Shown here piece after piece: positions 1 to 7,346 of a stretch of 22,545 bases of DNA; position 1 is the first letter of the stretch; the number at the start of each line of letters is the position of its first letter. A model generated the notes under the pieces. That model saw only the letters and a program-made list of their open reading frames with translations, was not told the DNA's origin and did no database searches. A program made the position numbers and the translations under genes. Origin of the DNA: a virus. The DNA lies in the IMG/VR virus record IMGVR_UViG_3300006805_000182, positions 1 through 22,545 of that record. One strand, given 5' to 3'.

Positions 1-1229
1 ATATACATGGCTCCCAAATTATCAGAAGAACGACCATTTATTGCAATGGCTAAACCAGTTGCAGAGGCAGCTACGACATTCAAAGGACTAGACGGGGTTG
101 TCGTCCCAATCCCGACATTGCCATTAAAATAGTTATCCGCCGTTCCGTTTGCGTAAAAATTCCATTTGTTTGAAGCAGAAGCAAGGTCGCTGTAAAACCC
201 GTAAGAGTTTGTAACAGTTGCCGCGCCATTTGAACCAAGTGTGCTGTTTGCCTTAAAACCATATTGGTTTGTTGCCGTAGAACCCGCCCCACCAGTTGGC
301 GGGTTTGCGAGGAAATGGACAAGGTCTGTTGTTGTAAAAGAAGCGTTTGCAAGAGCAATATTTGAGAAATAAGCTGCCGCAAGAGTAGTCACGCCTGATT
401 GGACGTTGCCATTAATGCGCTGACCGTAAGCAGAAGTTGCGCCTGTTATATCTAACGGAACAGCGAGACCAATGAATGTAGTCGCATTTCCGCCAAATCC
501 CCAATTCCCTGTTGTTCCGATTGTTCCAGCCGTAACAGCACCATTGTTGCCGACTTTAAAAAGAATTTTATCTGTCGTGCCAACACCGGACGTTGATTGA
601 AGCGTCAATGACGAGGATGCCGTCGTGCCGCCAATAAGAAGCGGCGTTGTCAGCGATGTCGTCAGCGTTGGCGAGTTCGAATAAGAAGGCGCGGCACCAA
701 CTCCGCCAGAGATCAAAACGGATCCCGTCGCGACATCTGCAAGTTTTGACAAAGCTGTTGAGCTAGAAGCATAAAGCAAATCGCCAATTGTGTAGCTTGA
801 TTGACCCGTGCCGCCACTGGCCGCAACAAGCGTTCCGGCTACCGTGACGATGCCTTCTGTCGCAGTGCTTGGCGTCAGGCCAGTCGAACCAAAACTAATG
901 CTATTCACGCCAGCCGTGACGGGAATGTTCTCTTGCCAAGCCGGAATTGTACCAGGGCTTGCAACGAGGATATAATTTGAGCCAGTCGGAGGAGTGATCG
1001 ACTCAATAGGGTTTGTCCCGTCGCCGTACAAAACGCCGTAATTGTCAAACGTGGTGTTGCCAGTGCCACCAATAGAAACCGGAAATGGCAGAGTTCCGCC
1101 ACCATTTGCTAAACTTACAATTTGACCAGTCGTGATTGACTTCGAAGTGCCGGATTGAACCCCGAGAAGCTGTTCGCTGCCGTCGATTGAGACCGCTTGC
1201 GGGAGATTTGGGATGGTAATATTGGCCAT
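1..1229 (-). CDS. Tail fibre/appendage protein, N-terminal part (cut by window edge)
   Basis: I translated this by hand: 409 codons stay open from the ATG at 1229 to the left edge, so the C-terminus is missing. It begins MANITIPNLPQAVSIDG, a start typical of phage tail appendage proteins. It then carries glycine/threonine/serine-rich beta repeats: two GGTG units near residues 53 and 142, and a GNVGIGTTTPSSPLNV motif near residue 380. The last motif is typical of tail fibres and spikes ending in an intramolecular chaperone (Peptidase_S74 type), which would lie outside the window. The role is presumably receptor recognition at the virion surface. It lies 2 nt downstream of the stop of the zinc-ribbon gene, with GGGGA as a plausible Shine-Dalgarno. 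The family is clear; the exact receptor is unknown. Confidence 0.85.
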   Translation of the reverse strand, partial: MANITIPNLPQAVSIDGSEQLLGVQSGTSKSITTGQIVSLANGGGTLPFPVSIGGTGNTTFDNYGVLYGDGTNPIESITPPTGSNYILVASPGTIPAWQENIPVTAGVNSISFGSTGLTPSTATEGIVTVAGTLVAASGGTGQSSYTIGDLLYASSSTALSKLADVATGSVLISGGVGAAPSYSNSPTLTTSLTTPLLIGGTTASSSLTLQSTSGVGTTDKILFKVGNNGAVTAGTIGTTGNWGFGGNATTFIGLAVPLDITGATSAYGQRINGNVQSGVTTLAAAYFSNIALANASFTTTDLVHFLANPPTGGAGSTATNQYGFKANSTLGSNGAATVTNSYGFYSDLASASNKWNFYANGTADNYFNGNVGIGTTTPSSPLNVVAASATGLAIAINGRSSDNLGAMY

Positions 1230-1231
1230 GA

Positions 1232-1957
1232 TTAAATCCCCGTCTGAGGTATTTGAGCGTAATTGTATGGGAGGCCAACGAGCGCAGTTTTCACAAGCGT
1301 TGTTGACTGAAGCAAGCTATCCGCCGGAATGTCAACGTTTGCCTGATAGGAGAACTGCGTTGCCGAGCCCACCGTGACGCTGTAAAAACCATCTGCGTTA
1401 TTGTTGGACAACCCATTGACAGCGACTTGGTCGTCCGTAGCCAATCCGTGAGCTGAAGAAAAGGTCATGGTCACGGTGCGCGTCCCTGTCGATATAACGG
1501 ACAACGGAGACAAAATCACTCCGTACTCAACGGTTCCATTTAACGGCATAATTGCGTTTTGATCAAGCCCTATTGGTGGGCCGACCACTTGAGTGTTTGG
1601 AAAAGTTCCGTCCTCGTTAACAATTTTCGTGGTCGTCGGGATCGGAATGCCCGTGAATGGGTCGTAAACCGTTGCCTCCGAAATCGTAATGAAGTCGGTT
1701 TCCGCAGTGGCGTAATCTTGCGTGCGAGGGTTCTGGATTGGAACCGGATCCGCAGAAATAATAATCGCACGGAGTTGGTTCTGCGGAGTGTCATTGCAAG
1801 GATCGCAAACGAGGATCCGCTTGTTGATCAGGCTCGCGCCAGCGAAGTCAAACTGCCATTGAAGCCGCGAATGATTGTACAAAAAACCGCAACGATCGCA
1901 AATTGCAAACGCTTGAGGGCTTCTCGACGATACTGATGCGCGGCCATGAGGTCTCAC
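1232..1957 (-). CDS. Zinc-ribbon structural protein, 241 aa, GTG start
   Basis: This is a conserved phage structural-region protein of unknown exact role. The N-terminus has CDRC (residues 20-23) and CDPC (51-54), two CxxC knuckles spaced like a zinc ribbon, with an aromatic segment LQWQFDFAG between them. The C-terminal half (about 145-225) is a beta-rich Ig-like stretch. The open frame extends further upstream to 2236, but that part overlaps the adaptor gene. The GTG at 1957 overlaps the adaptor stop codon (GTGA) and begins the conserved RPHGRASVSSRSPQAF segment, so I chose it. An ATG nearby (1947) is in another frame that soon meets a stop. Its position between adaptor and tail fibre suggests a tail or neck part. 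Confidence 0.85.
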   Translation of the reverse strand: MRPHGRASVSSRSPQAFAICDRCGFLYNHSRLQWQFDFAGASLINKRILVCDPCNDTPQNQLRAIIISADPVPIQNPRTQDYATAETDFITISEATVYDPFTGIPIPTTTKIVNEDGTFPNTQVVGPPIGLDQNAIMPLNGTVEYGVILSPLSVISTGTRTVTMTFSSAHGLATDDQVAVNGLSNNNADGFYSVTVGSATQFSYQANVDIPADSLLQSTTLVKTALVGLPYNYAQIPQTGI

Positions 1958-2673
1958 CTGAAGTACCCTGAAATCATTGGAGAGATGTACTGCTGTGCTT
2001 GCTCGACGTTTTGTTCCGCCGCAACCGCATATGCCTCGTCCGCCAATGGCTTCAGCAACATTGCCTTCTGCGGGTTCCAAATGATGGCGAGCCGTTGCGC
2101 GAGCGCGTAGGCATATGCCTCCATCCACAAATAGGGGATCTCGACCGTTTGACCATTTGTCAACGCACTGTCTTGAATTTGACGAACGCAATAATATTTC
2201 AGGTTTTGTGCGCTCGTGCCGTCCGGAACAGGCCAAATGGTGACCGAAGGGCCAGCCGATCCGGTCGAACGGTTTGCCGAGATCAACCGATCAAACCAAT
2301 AAGTCGTCGGGAAACCTTGCTGTTCTTTGTTCGGGTAGGACGCATATTCACTGCGGCTGATAGGGAGGATGATGCGGTCGATCGGGTTGCCGTCGCCATT
2401 GTCGATCTGGACATAAGCATCCAAAATCATGACTGTGTTTTGATCAACCGTATAAACCGACTGTCCCTCGACCAACGGCTCCGTGATAAGATCAACGCAC
2501 CAAAGGTTTACGCCACGGTTCGACCAATTGCTCAGAACCATGTTGGAGGCCATACGGGCCGATTCCATATGCTCTTGAACAATCGCCGTGTTCCGCACCT
2601 CGCAGAGGTTGAACGCATAAAGCGTCAACTCACCGAGCGACGGATTGAATGCGTATGTGCCGCTCGTTGCCAT
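1954..2673 (-). CDS. Head-to-tail adaptor (P22 gp4 / T7 gp11-like), 239 aa
   Basis: This probably forms the ring that joins the portal to the short tail. The N-terminal helical region (residues 12-55: LTLYAFNLCEVRNTAIVQEHMESARMASNMV..W) and the following GVNLWCVDLITEPLVEGQSVYTV strand segment match the layout of gp4/gp11-type connector proteins. The middle has the IPISRSEYASYPNKEQQGFPTTYWFDR segment followed by TIWPVPD, which I recognise from podovirus adaptor-like proteins. The C-terminal helices (VEIPYLWMEAYAYALAQRLA) resemble the connector core. Start: ATG at 2673 with AAGG nine bases upstream. The stop overlaps the next gene by four bases. A tail-tube terminator role is possible but less likely given the P22-type portal. 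Confidence 0.75.
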   Translation of the reverse strand: MATSGTYAFNPSLGELTLYAFNLCEVRNTAIVQEHMESARMASNMVLSNWSNRGVNLWCVDLITEPLVEGQSVYTVDQNTVMILDAYVQIDNGDGNPIDRIILPISRSEYASYPNKEQQGFPTTYWFDRLISANRSTGSAGPSVTIWPVPDGTSAQNLKYYCVRQIQDSALTNGQTVEIPYLWMEAYAYALAQRLAIIWNPQKAMLLKPLADEAYAVAAEQNVEQAQQYISPMISGYFR

Positions 2674-2689
2674 GACATTTTACCTTAAA

Positions 2690-3370
2690 TTAGAAGGAAA
2701 CCATGCCAGATTGATTGAAGTTAACATGGACAGAAGCAGATGTATTCGACCCAGCATTGCTGATTAAACAACGAATCATGTTTGGAACACCTGCTTGGTT
2801 GGCGTTCTGAGCACTTGTCGCGGAAACCAAAGCTGCTGTTCCTGAATTTACCCACCGCGTATCTACATAATCTTCAGTACCAATGCCAAGTTGGGCATTG
2901 TTTGGGTTATCGCCGGAAAGCTGAATGGTGTAAGTTATTGCTGAAGACCCACCCGTATCAGTTTGGATATAAGTGCTGCTGTCGGCATAAGTATCCAAAA
3001 ATACTGGGCGGCTCGATGCAACAGCGTTTGTGCCGATGCTTACGTTTCCCGCAGACGCGCCAGAGGCCACAACTGAAGTAACCGTTTTGAAATCATAAGC
3101 TGTGTAAGCTGTCGTTGTGTTTGCCCCCGTCAAAACTTCGCTCGCTGGCATATTGTTCCAGTCTGTTCCGGTGACGGTGAACGTAATCCCGCTATCGTTC
3201 CCAGCAGACGTGAACAATACACGCCGAGGCTGATCCAACGTAGCTGTTCCGCTACTGACCAAAGAACCATTCAGGGTTACTGTTCCAGCCGCCGCGATGG
3301 AAGAGGCTGTGCGGATATTTGTTGCGCTTGGTGCGGTATAAGGACCACAAACAACTTTTACAGAACGCAT
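2690..3370 (-). CDS. Beta-rich virion protein, 226 aa, paralogous domain with the 383-aa protein
   Basis: The composition is almost all small residues with T/S/V/G strands and no catalytic motif, typical of a phage decoration or tail-surface protein. Residues 46-126 (RRVLFTSAGNDSGITFTVTG..., then FKTVTSV, then a SIGTN turn) align by eye with residues 222-310 of the protein encoded at 3941-5092. Both follow the pattern SR/PR-V, TFTV-G-D, P-SE, A-K-V/I-SV, then GT. The open frame begins earlier at 3436, but the ATG at 3370 lies one base after the stop of the DUF6321-like gene and has GGGG eight bases upstream, so I placed the start there. No signal peptide. The function is inferred from context and composition only. 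Confidence 0.8.
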   Translation of the reverse strand: MRSVKVVCGPYTAPSATNIRTASSIAAAGTVTLNGSLVSSGTATLDQPRRVLFTSAGNDSGITFTVTGTDWNNMPASEVLTGANTTTAYTAYDFKTVTSVVASGASAGNVSIGTNAVASSRPVFLDTYADSSTYIQTDTGGSSAITYTIQLSGDNPNNAQLGIGTEDYVDTRWVNSGTAALVSATSAQNANQAGVPNMIRCLISNAGSNTSASVHVNFNQSGMVSF

Positions 3371-3371
3371 T

Positions 3372-3602
3372 TTAGCAACCCCATTTCCTGAGAGATTTAT
3401 TGATCCTACTATCAGGATCGGCGGCAGTGGCAGCACCTGTCATCTTACGTTTCATGCCAGTCATGCGCTCACAAAATGATTTATGGCGCGGATTGTCCGC
3501 ATCTTTGGTCGGAGCTTTCAGGTTGTGCCCTTCGGCGCGAGCCGCAGCTCTGCCTCGCTCATTCAAACCACCTTCAGGATTTTGATACTTTTTGAGCGTC
3601 AT
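3372..3602 (-). CDS. Small basic DUF6321-like protein, 76 aa
   Basis: The sequence KKYQNPEGGLNERGRAAARAEGHNLKAP, a central KSFCERMTGMKRKM and the C-terminal LRKWGC are hallmarks of a small phage family I know as DUF6321. Its role is not established, although it is common next to head and tail genes in phages. It has one cysteine in the core and one as the last residue. The frame opens at a TTG (3614), but the ATG at 3602 gives the usual start MTLKKYQNP, so I prefer it. The gene lies immediately after the hairpin terminator at 3628-3647 and ends one base before the next start, so it is probably transcribed by read-through. Confidence 0.8.
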   Translation of the reverse strand: MTLKKYQNPEGGLNERGRAAARAEGHNLKAPTKDADNPRHKSFCERMTGMKRKMTGAATAADPDSRINKSLRKWGC

Positions 3603-3619
3603 GCGAAACCCCAAGGTTG

Positions 3620-3650
3620 AAGGAGAAGGGGGAGCCGAAGCTCCCCCGAC
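3620..3650 (-). terminator. Hairpin terminator with UUCG loop after the capsid cassette
   Basis: Bases 3628-3635 and 3640-3647 form a perfect 8-bp GC-rich stem. Read on the minus strand the loop is TTCG, closed by C-G, the very stable tetraloop common in intrinsic terminators. It starts seven bases past the stop codon at 3654. The tract after the stem (TTCTCCTTC) is only moderately T-rich; on the plus strand the stem is followed by CTTTTTAG instead. Termination on the minus strand may therefore be partial, letting tail genes be made at a lower level. Confidence 0.7.
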
Positions 3651-3653
3651 TTT

Positions 3654-3929
3654 TTAGTTCATTTCAAGACCAGAGCGGCCCTTTGGAGCCGTTCCTGCGT
3701 GAGCAGACGAAAGTGGGTTCATGTTCGAACCCGTGCGCCCACCAGCCTTGCGTGGCATCCGGTCAGCGCGAGGCATTGATTTGCCGCCCATTGCTTTGCC
3801 GCCATGCTTCTTGGCCTTGGCTTCCTTCACGACGTTCGAAGAACCGCCTTCGTAAACGTCGGACGGAGCCTTGTCCATTGCAAAATTCCCTTTCTTAGGG
3901 GAATTCATCTTACCCTTATGACCCTTCAT
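3654..3929 (-). CDS. Small basic GGK-rich virion-region protein, 91 aa
   Basis: This is a lysine/glycine/methionine-rich protein of unknown function. It holds KKHGGKAMGGK (residues 41-51), then RADRMPRKAGGR. The latter recurs almost unchanged in the 534-aa protein at 8967-10571, and the underlying DNA is nearly identical over 25 bases (3747-3771 and 10332-10356). It lacks a predicted fold, membrane segment or catalytic motif, and could bind nucleic acid. Start: ATG at 3929 with AAGGA eight bases upstream. It is the last gene of the capsid cassette, directly before the terminator. Confidence 0.75.
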   Translation of the reverse strand: MKGHKGKMNSPKKGNFAMDKAPSDVYEGGSSNVVKEAKAKKHGGKAMGGKSMPRADRMPRKAGGRTGSNMNPLSSAHAGTAPKGRSGLEMN

Positions 3930-3940
3930 GGCCCTAATCC

Positions 3941-5092
3941 TTATGCTTGGGTTACACCGAACAGGCCCGCAGTGGAACCCATATTGGCTGGAAGAACAAA
4001 CTGACGAATGGCAAGCCGCTTTGCTGCGTCTGTCGCTGATTGCACGGCGTAGGTTCCACGAACATCACCTGTGGTTGTTGTTGCAGGACTTGTGGTCACT
4101 GCCGCAACATATGCCGTATTCGCTGTGATCGCAGCAGCGTTGCAGTAGATGGCTACATCGCTAAAGAAATCAGAGCGGATTGGGAGACCAAAGATATCAG
4201 TTGTGCCAACGCTATAAGTAATCGCATTTGTAACGTTAGGCGTCACAGAAGCAATATACTTAAATGCTTTTTTGCCGTTGGTCGTGGTCGCTGTCGTCGT
4301 GCTTGTCGGGACAGTAATTGCTTCACTCATTGGTACGCCATAAATGTCGTAACCAGAAACAGTAAAGATAACTGCTGCCGTTGATGTGCCAGAAACTGGA
4401 ACAATACTGACCGCCCGAGAAACAAGAGCCTGTGGGTTCCAGAGATAAACGGAATTAGTATCGCCGAAGGGTTGACCAAAAGCGTTTGGCCCCAAGGCGG
4501 CTTGTCCCGTTATTGTTGTGGAACCAACAGTATCGTCCCCAGCAACAGTGTAAGTTCCGGCTCCACCAGGAGGACCAGTAAGCTGGTTCACGATGGTAGT
4601 TCCAGAATTTACGCCAGTTCCAGTCAGTGTCATCCCGATCGTAATCGCCCCAGTCACGGACGATGCTGTCAGGATGTTACTTGCCACAACACCCGTGAAG
4701 GATGTGAAACCATCAAGCAGCAAAAGGCCAGTCGCTGTTACACCAGTATTGTAGTTGATGCACGATGCGCTAACCGAAACACCTGTTGTCGTCGAGTTTG
4801 CCGAAACAAGTGTCATCGCTGTGTTGGCCGTAGTTGCTGCGGCTGCTGCAATCGCAGCAGAGCCGAGAGCGTAAGGAGCGGCACTGATGGTCTGTGTATC
4901 CGAGGTTGCAAAACCAGCAGTAAACGCACCGTAGTTTTGTCCTGGGACGTAGTTGAAGTTAGGACGAGGGTCAATCCGGCCTACCCCACCCCAAAAGAGG
5001 GATGGGCCAAGCTGTGGGTTGTAATCCGTCACGTTTCCAATGGTGTTCTGACCAAAGGAGATTACGGGACCAGAGAATGCTGAAATAGCCAT
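3941..5092 (-). CDS. Decoration-like beta-rich virion protein, 383 aa
   Basis: A structural protein next to the major capsid gene. The N-terminus (residues 1-60, GPVISFGQNTIGN... DPRPNFNYVPGQNYGAF) is a conserved-looking non-repetitive segment. Residues 133-197 form a module of the type VTGAITIGMTLTGTGV, GTTIVNQLTG, GGAGTYTV, which recurs in phage surface proteins. Residues 222-310 match the domain in the protein at 2690-3370. The C-terminal 70 residues (RLAIRQFVLPANMGSTAGLFG) are less repetitive. It is rich in Thr/Ala/Ser with one cysteine and no enzyme motif. Start: ATG at 5092 with AGGAG eight bases upstream, 18 nt after the capsid gene. Capsid decoration or head fibre is an inference from position and composition. 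Confidence 0.8.
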   Translation of the reverse strand: MAISAFSGPVISFGQNTIGNVTDYNPQLGPSLFWGGVGRIDPRPNFNYVPGQNYGAFTAGFATSDTQTISAAPYALGSAAIAAAAATTANTAMTLVSANSTTTGVSVSASCINYNTGVTATGLLLLDGFTSFTGVVASNILTASSVTGAITIGMTLTGTGVNSGTTIVNQLTGPPGGAGTYTVAGDDTVGSTTITGQAALGPNAFGQPFGDTNSVYLWNPQALVSRAVSIVPVSGTSTAAVIFTVSGYDIYGVPMSEAITVPTSTTTATTTNGKKAFKYIASVTPNVTNAITYSVGTTDIFGLPIRSDFFSDVAIYCNAAAITANTAYVAAVTTSPATTTTGDVRGTYAVQSATDAAKRLAIRQFVLPANMGSTAGLFGVTQA

Positions 5093-5110
5093 GTTGCAGT
5101 CTCCTATGGA

Positions 5111-6025
5111 TTACGAGGTTGGGAATGAGCCGAAGATCGAACGCCAGTTGTAGTAACCGAAGGAATAACGCTCGTAGCCCTTGACCAACAGGTTGTCAGT
5201 AACGAAGTCAACCTGCATATCGGTTTCGAACTTGATACGTTCCATGTACGACAGACCGTCAATGTTGGTCAGCAAAAACCAAGCATAAGCGGAGGTGAGG
5301 AAGTCGTTAACCATGTAGCCTTCGCTGAGACCACCAGCCGTTGTCATGATCGCGTTCACATCGTTGTCCGCAGTACCTGGACGCAGTTCGGTCTTCGTCA
5401 AACGAATTGCGACTGGCTCAAGCTGAGGAGGAACGACGAGCTTGCGACCACGTGCGAACACCTTCAATCCAGCCTGATCTTTGAAGTTCGTCCGAATAGC
5501 AATCATGCTGTTCAAGAGCGTTGCTTCATTGAGGTCAACCTGAACCGATGGGGTGTTTGCGACGGTGCTGCCGTCAATTGGATGCGCCGTGGAGCAAAGT
5601 GCCACACCGTCACCGCCAATCGAAGCGTTGTAGGTCGTTGCTGTGTTCAAGACGTTCGCGCCATAAATTTCCTTGGTCTGGTGGAAAGATTCCGTCAGGC
5701 CGAGGTTAGATGGTTGGAACTGGGTCTTGTAGAGGTTGTCATCGATTGCTTTACGGGTGATCGCGTAACCGAGAGCGATTTCGGTGTGCTCTTGGTTGTA
5801 GATGAACCGTTCACCAGCACCCGAATCAAATGCAGTCTGACCACCTTCGGTCTTCAGCTGCGCAAGGCCGAGGTAGCGCATTTCAGCGGTACGCTCGAGA
5901 GCCATTTTTGAATCGTGCTTTGTGAAGATCTTGTCGTACTGAGATGGGATCATCTCGTACTTGCCTTCGACGCCACGGAGACCTGGAAGGAGAAGGTCTC
6001 TGATCTGTGAGAGATTAACAGCCAT
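5111..6025 (-). CDS. Major capsid protein (HK97 fold, Mu gpT-like), 304 aa
   Basis: This builds the icosahedral shell. It begins MAVNLSQIRDLLLPGLRGVEGKYEMIPSQYDKIF. It carries an E-loop-like acidic stretch with TEGGQTAFDSGAGERF, a long spine helix region (HTEIALGYAITRKAIDDNLY), and the LCSTAHPIDGS motif near residues 142-152 that is typical of Mu gpT-like head proteins. The C-terminal DFVTDNLLVKGYERYSFGYYNWRSIFGSFPTS fits the A-domain end. A length of 304 aa is normal for the family. No protease gene is seen nearby and there is no long N-terminal delta domain, consistent with a separate scaffold (7347-8246). The start has GGAG nine bases upstream, and that site overlaps the stop of the preceding gene. 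Confidence 0.9.
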   Translation of the reverse strand: MAVNLSQIRDLLLPGLRGVEGKYEMIPSQYDKIFTKHDSKMALERTAEMRYLGLAQLKTEGGQTAFDSGAGERFIYNQEHTEIALGYAITRKAIDDNLYKTQFQPSNLGLTESFHQTKEIYGANVLNTATTYNASIGGDGVALCSTAHPIDGSTVANTPSVQVDLNEATLLNSMIAIRTNFKDQAGLKVFARGRKLVVPPQLEPVAIRLTKTELRPGTADNDVNAIMTTAGGLSEGYMVNDFLTSAYAWFLLTNIDGLSYMERIKFETDMQVDFVTDNLLVKGYERYSFGYYNWRSIFGSFPTS

Positions 6026-6038
6026 AATACCTTACTCC

Positions 6039-6662
6039 TCAGCTAATGCCAGTTGGGCCTGCACCGTTCGACCGGAAGATTTCGTTATTGAATCCTACGA
6101 TGACATTGCAGTACTGGGTTGTTGGATCGCCGCCGTTGTTACCGCTAATCTGGTAATCAACAACAATGAATGGGAACGTGACGGTTGTAGCAACGGACGA
6201 AAGGTATGCACCTGAACGACCTGTCGAGGTATTACCTGAACCGATTGTAAACTGTGCGTACTGACCAATGATGCCCGAAGTCATCGTGGTTGCTGTGCCA
6301 GTCATCGGTGCGCCAGCGAAGCTCGTCTGAACAAGGAACCGTGAGTTTGGATCATCAATGACGTAGGCTTCTACGTCACCAGTGGCTCCAGAACCAGGCC
6401 AATACGAAGACCAAACTGTGCGACCGAGGGAAGTGTTGAGGTATTTGCAACCAACAAAAATACCATCAAGACGGGTTGTACCAGCGGCACCTTGAGTTAT
6501 GTAGCCGTTAGCAGTGCTAACAACAGGCATGACGGGGTCGCCAGTGTAAATGGGTGTCGTGTTACCAGAAGCGATTCGGCGAGTCGACTGTGCAAAAGTC
6601 GGAGCTCCACCTGCGCCGCCCTGATACTGCGTGAAACCGAAATAGGCAGCAGTGTTTGCCAT
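6039..6662 (-). CDS. Capsid-associated protein upstream of the capsid gene, 207 aa
   Basis: The protein is beta-rich and lacks catalytic motifs. It contains IASGNTTPIYTGDPVMPV (about 31-48), DGIFVGCKYLN, VWSSYWPG and GDVEAYVIDDPNSRFLVQ. I recognise these as recurring in a phage family encoded beside the major capsid gene. A decoration or head-stabilising role is an inference. It is the first gene after the promoter at 6763-6790. The ATG at 6662 is preceded by a strong GAGGAG nine bases upstream. The stop TGA overlaps the Shine-Dalgarno of the capsid gene, so the two are probably translationally coupled. Confidence 0.8.
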   Translation of the reverse strand: MANTAAYFGFTQYQGGAGGAPTFAQSTRRIASGNTTPIYTGDPVMPVVSTANGYITQGAAGTTRLDGIFVGCKYLNTSLGRTVWSSYWPGSGATGDVEAYVIDDPNSRFLVQTSFAGAPMTGTATTMTSGIIGQYAQFTIGSGNTSTGRSGAYLSSVATTVTFPFIVVDYQISGNNGGDPTTQYCNVIVGFNNEIFRSNGAGPTGIS

Positions 6663-6762
6663 GACGGGATTCTCCTCTCAGAGAGTTTCCATCATCGCAC
6701 ACCGAGGCGACTGTGAAACGGGACAAAATCGAATCTTCCACACCGAGGGAAGACTATTGGGT

Positions 6763-6790
6763 ATTATGCCTGAAAAAATACAAATGAAAA
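6763..6790 (-). promoter_or_regulatory. Candidate late promoter for the capsid cassette
   Basis: On the minus strand TTTTCA (6790-6785), 16 bases, then CATAAT (6768-6763). The -10 box sits in the string TCAGGCATAATACCC, which differs by one base from TCAGGCATAATTCCC in front of terS, where the spacer is also 16. It lies between a terminator and the strong ribosome binding site of the 207-aa gene. The -35 part overlaps the tail of the terminator. Confidence 0.6.
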
Positions 6791-6820
6791 GGGGCAGATG
6801 TTTTTATTTTCTGCCCCTTC
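6785..6820 (-). terminator. Intrinsic terminator after the scaffold/168-aa operon
   Basis: A perfect 10-bp stem is formed by 6789-6798 and 6810-6819 with an 11-base AT-only loop. On the minus strand it is followed by TTTTCATTTG, counting the last stem bases. It starts six bases after the stop codon at 6826, the expected spot for ending the packaging and head-assembly transcript before the capsid promoter restarts transcription. Confidence 0.85.
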
Positions 6821-6825
6821 AATTA

Positions 6826-7332
6826 TCAATCGTTCGGGATCGGCATCGGCTCGTAACTTTTTTTAAGTTTTGGAGCCATTTTCGAGTCGTCGCGACCCAG
6901 CAGTCCATCCGAGGATGTAAGCTGGCCTTCTTTAATTTTCACCTGACGGCGAGCCATGAGCAAATCTTTCGCCCGAGCATCGAGCGTGATTTCTTCAGGC
7001 CGCTCCATCAAAATCATACCTTTTCTTTCAATGGAACCTTCCGCTCCAACATGCATCATGTCCGGATGGCGTTCAACCGGAACAGGCGTCCAACCCATCC
7101 GCCGAACATGGTTCATATGCGAAAGATCCTCCATATTCATCGAGGATTTGCGCTTCCATTCATACGACCAACCGTCCGGAGCAGGCGGCGCAGCAAATTC
7201 ATCCACTCCATCATCAAACGGCGACGAATTACCACGGATTTCAGCAGCACGCTGCGCGGCCAAGGCTCTTGGGTCGTCTTCACGCAGCGATGGGCGAACT
7301 TCGCGACGATTTGCAGCTTCAACATTCTTCAT
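6826..7332 (-). CDS. Conserved phage protein, 168 aa, unknown function
   Basis: I recognise the pattern but know no function. It has an N-terminal REDDPRALAAQRAAEIRG helix, the DGWSYEWKRKSSMNMED segment, RRMGWTPVPVERHPDMM, then SIERKGMILMERPEEIT and a C-terminal charged helix. These motifs recur in phage proteins encoded between scaffold and capsid genes, so a head-assembly or minor capsid role is likely by context. The open frame begins at a TTG (7350) that overlaps the preceding stop, but the ATG at 7332 has GGAG eight bases upstream and is preferred. Rich in Met and charged residues; no membrane segment. Confidence 0.8.
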   Translation of the reverse strand: MKNVEAANRREVRPSLREDDPRALAAQRAAEIRGNSSPFDDGVDEFAAPPAPDGWSYEWKRKSSMNMEDLSHMNHVRRMGWTPVPVERHPDMMHVGAEGSIERKGMILMERPEEITLDARAKDLLMARRQVKIKEGQLTSSDGLLGRDDSKMAPKLKKSYEPMPIPND

Positions 7333-7346
7333 TTCGGTATCTCCAA

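Noticed and set aside
1559-1936. Plus-strand open frame of 125 codons inside the zinc-ribbon gene
   Set aside because: It is antisense to a gene with clear motifs and has no convincing ribosome site; its arginine-rich content is typical of a shadow frame.
1954-2236. N-terminal extension of the zinc-ribbon frame up to 2236
   Set aside because: It overlaps most of the 3' part of the adaptor gene in another frame and its residues look random.
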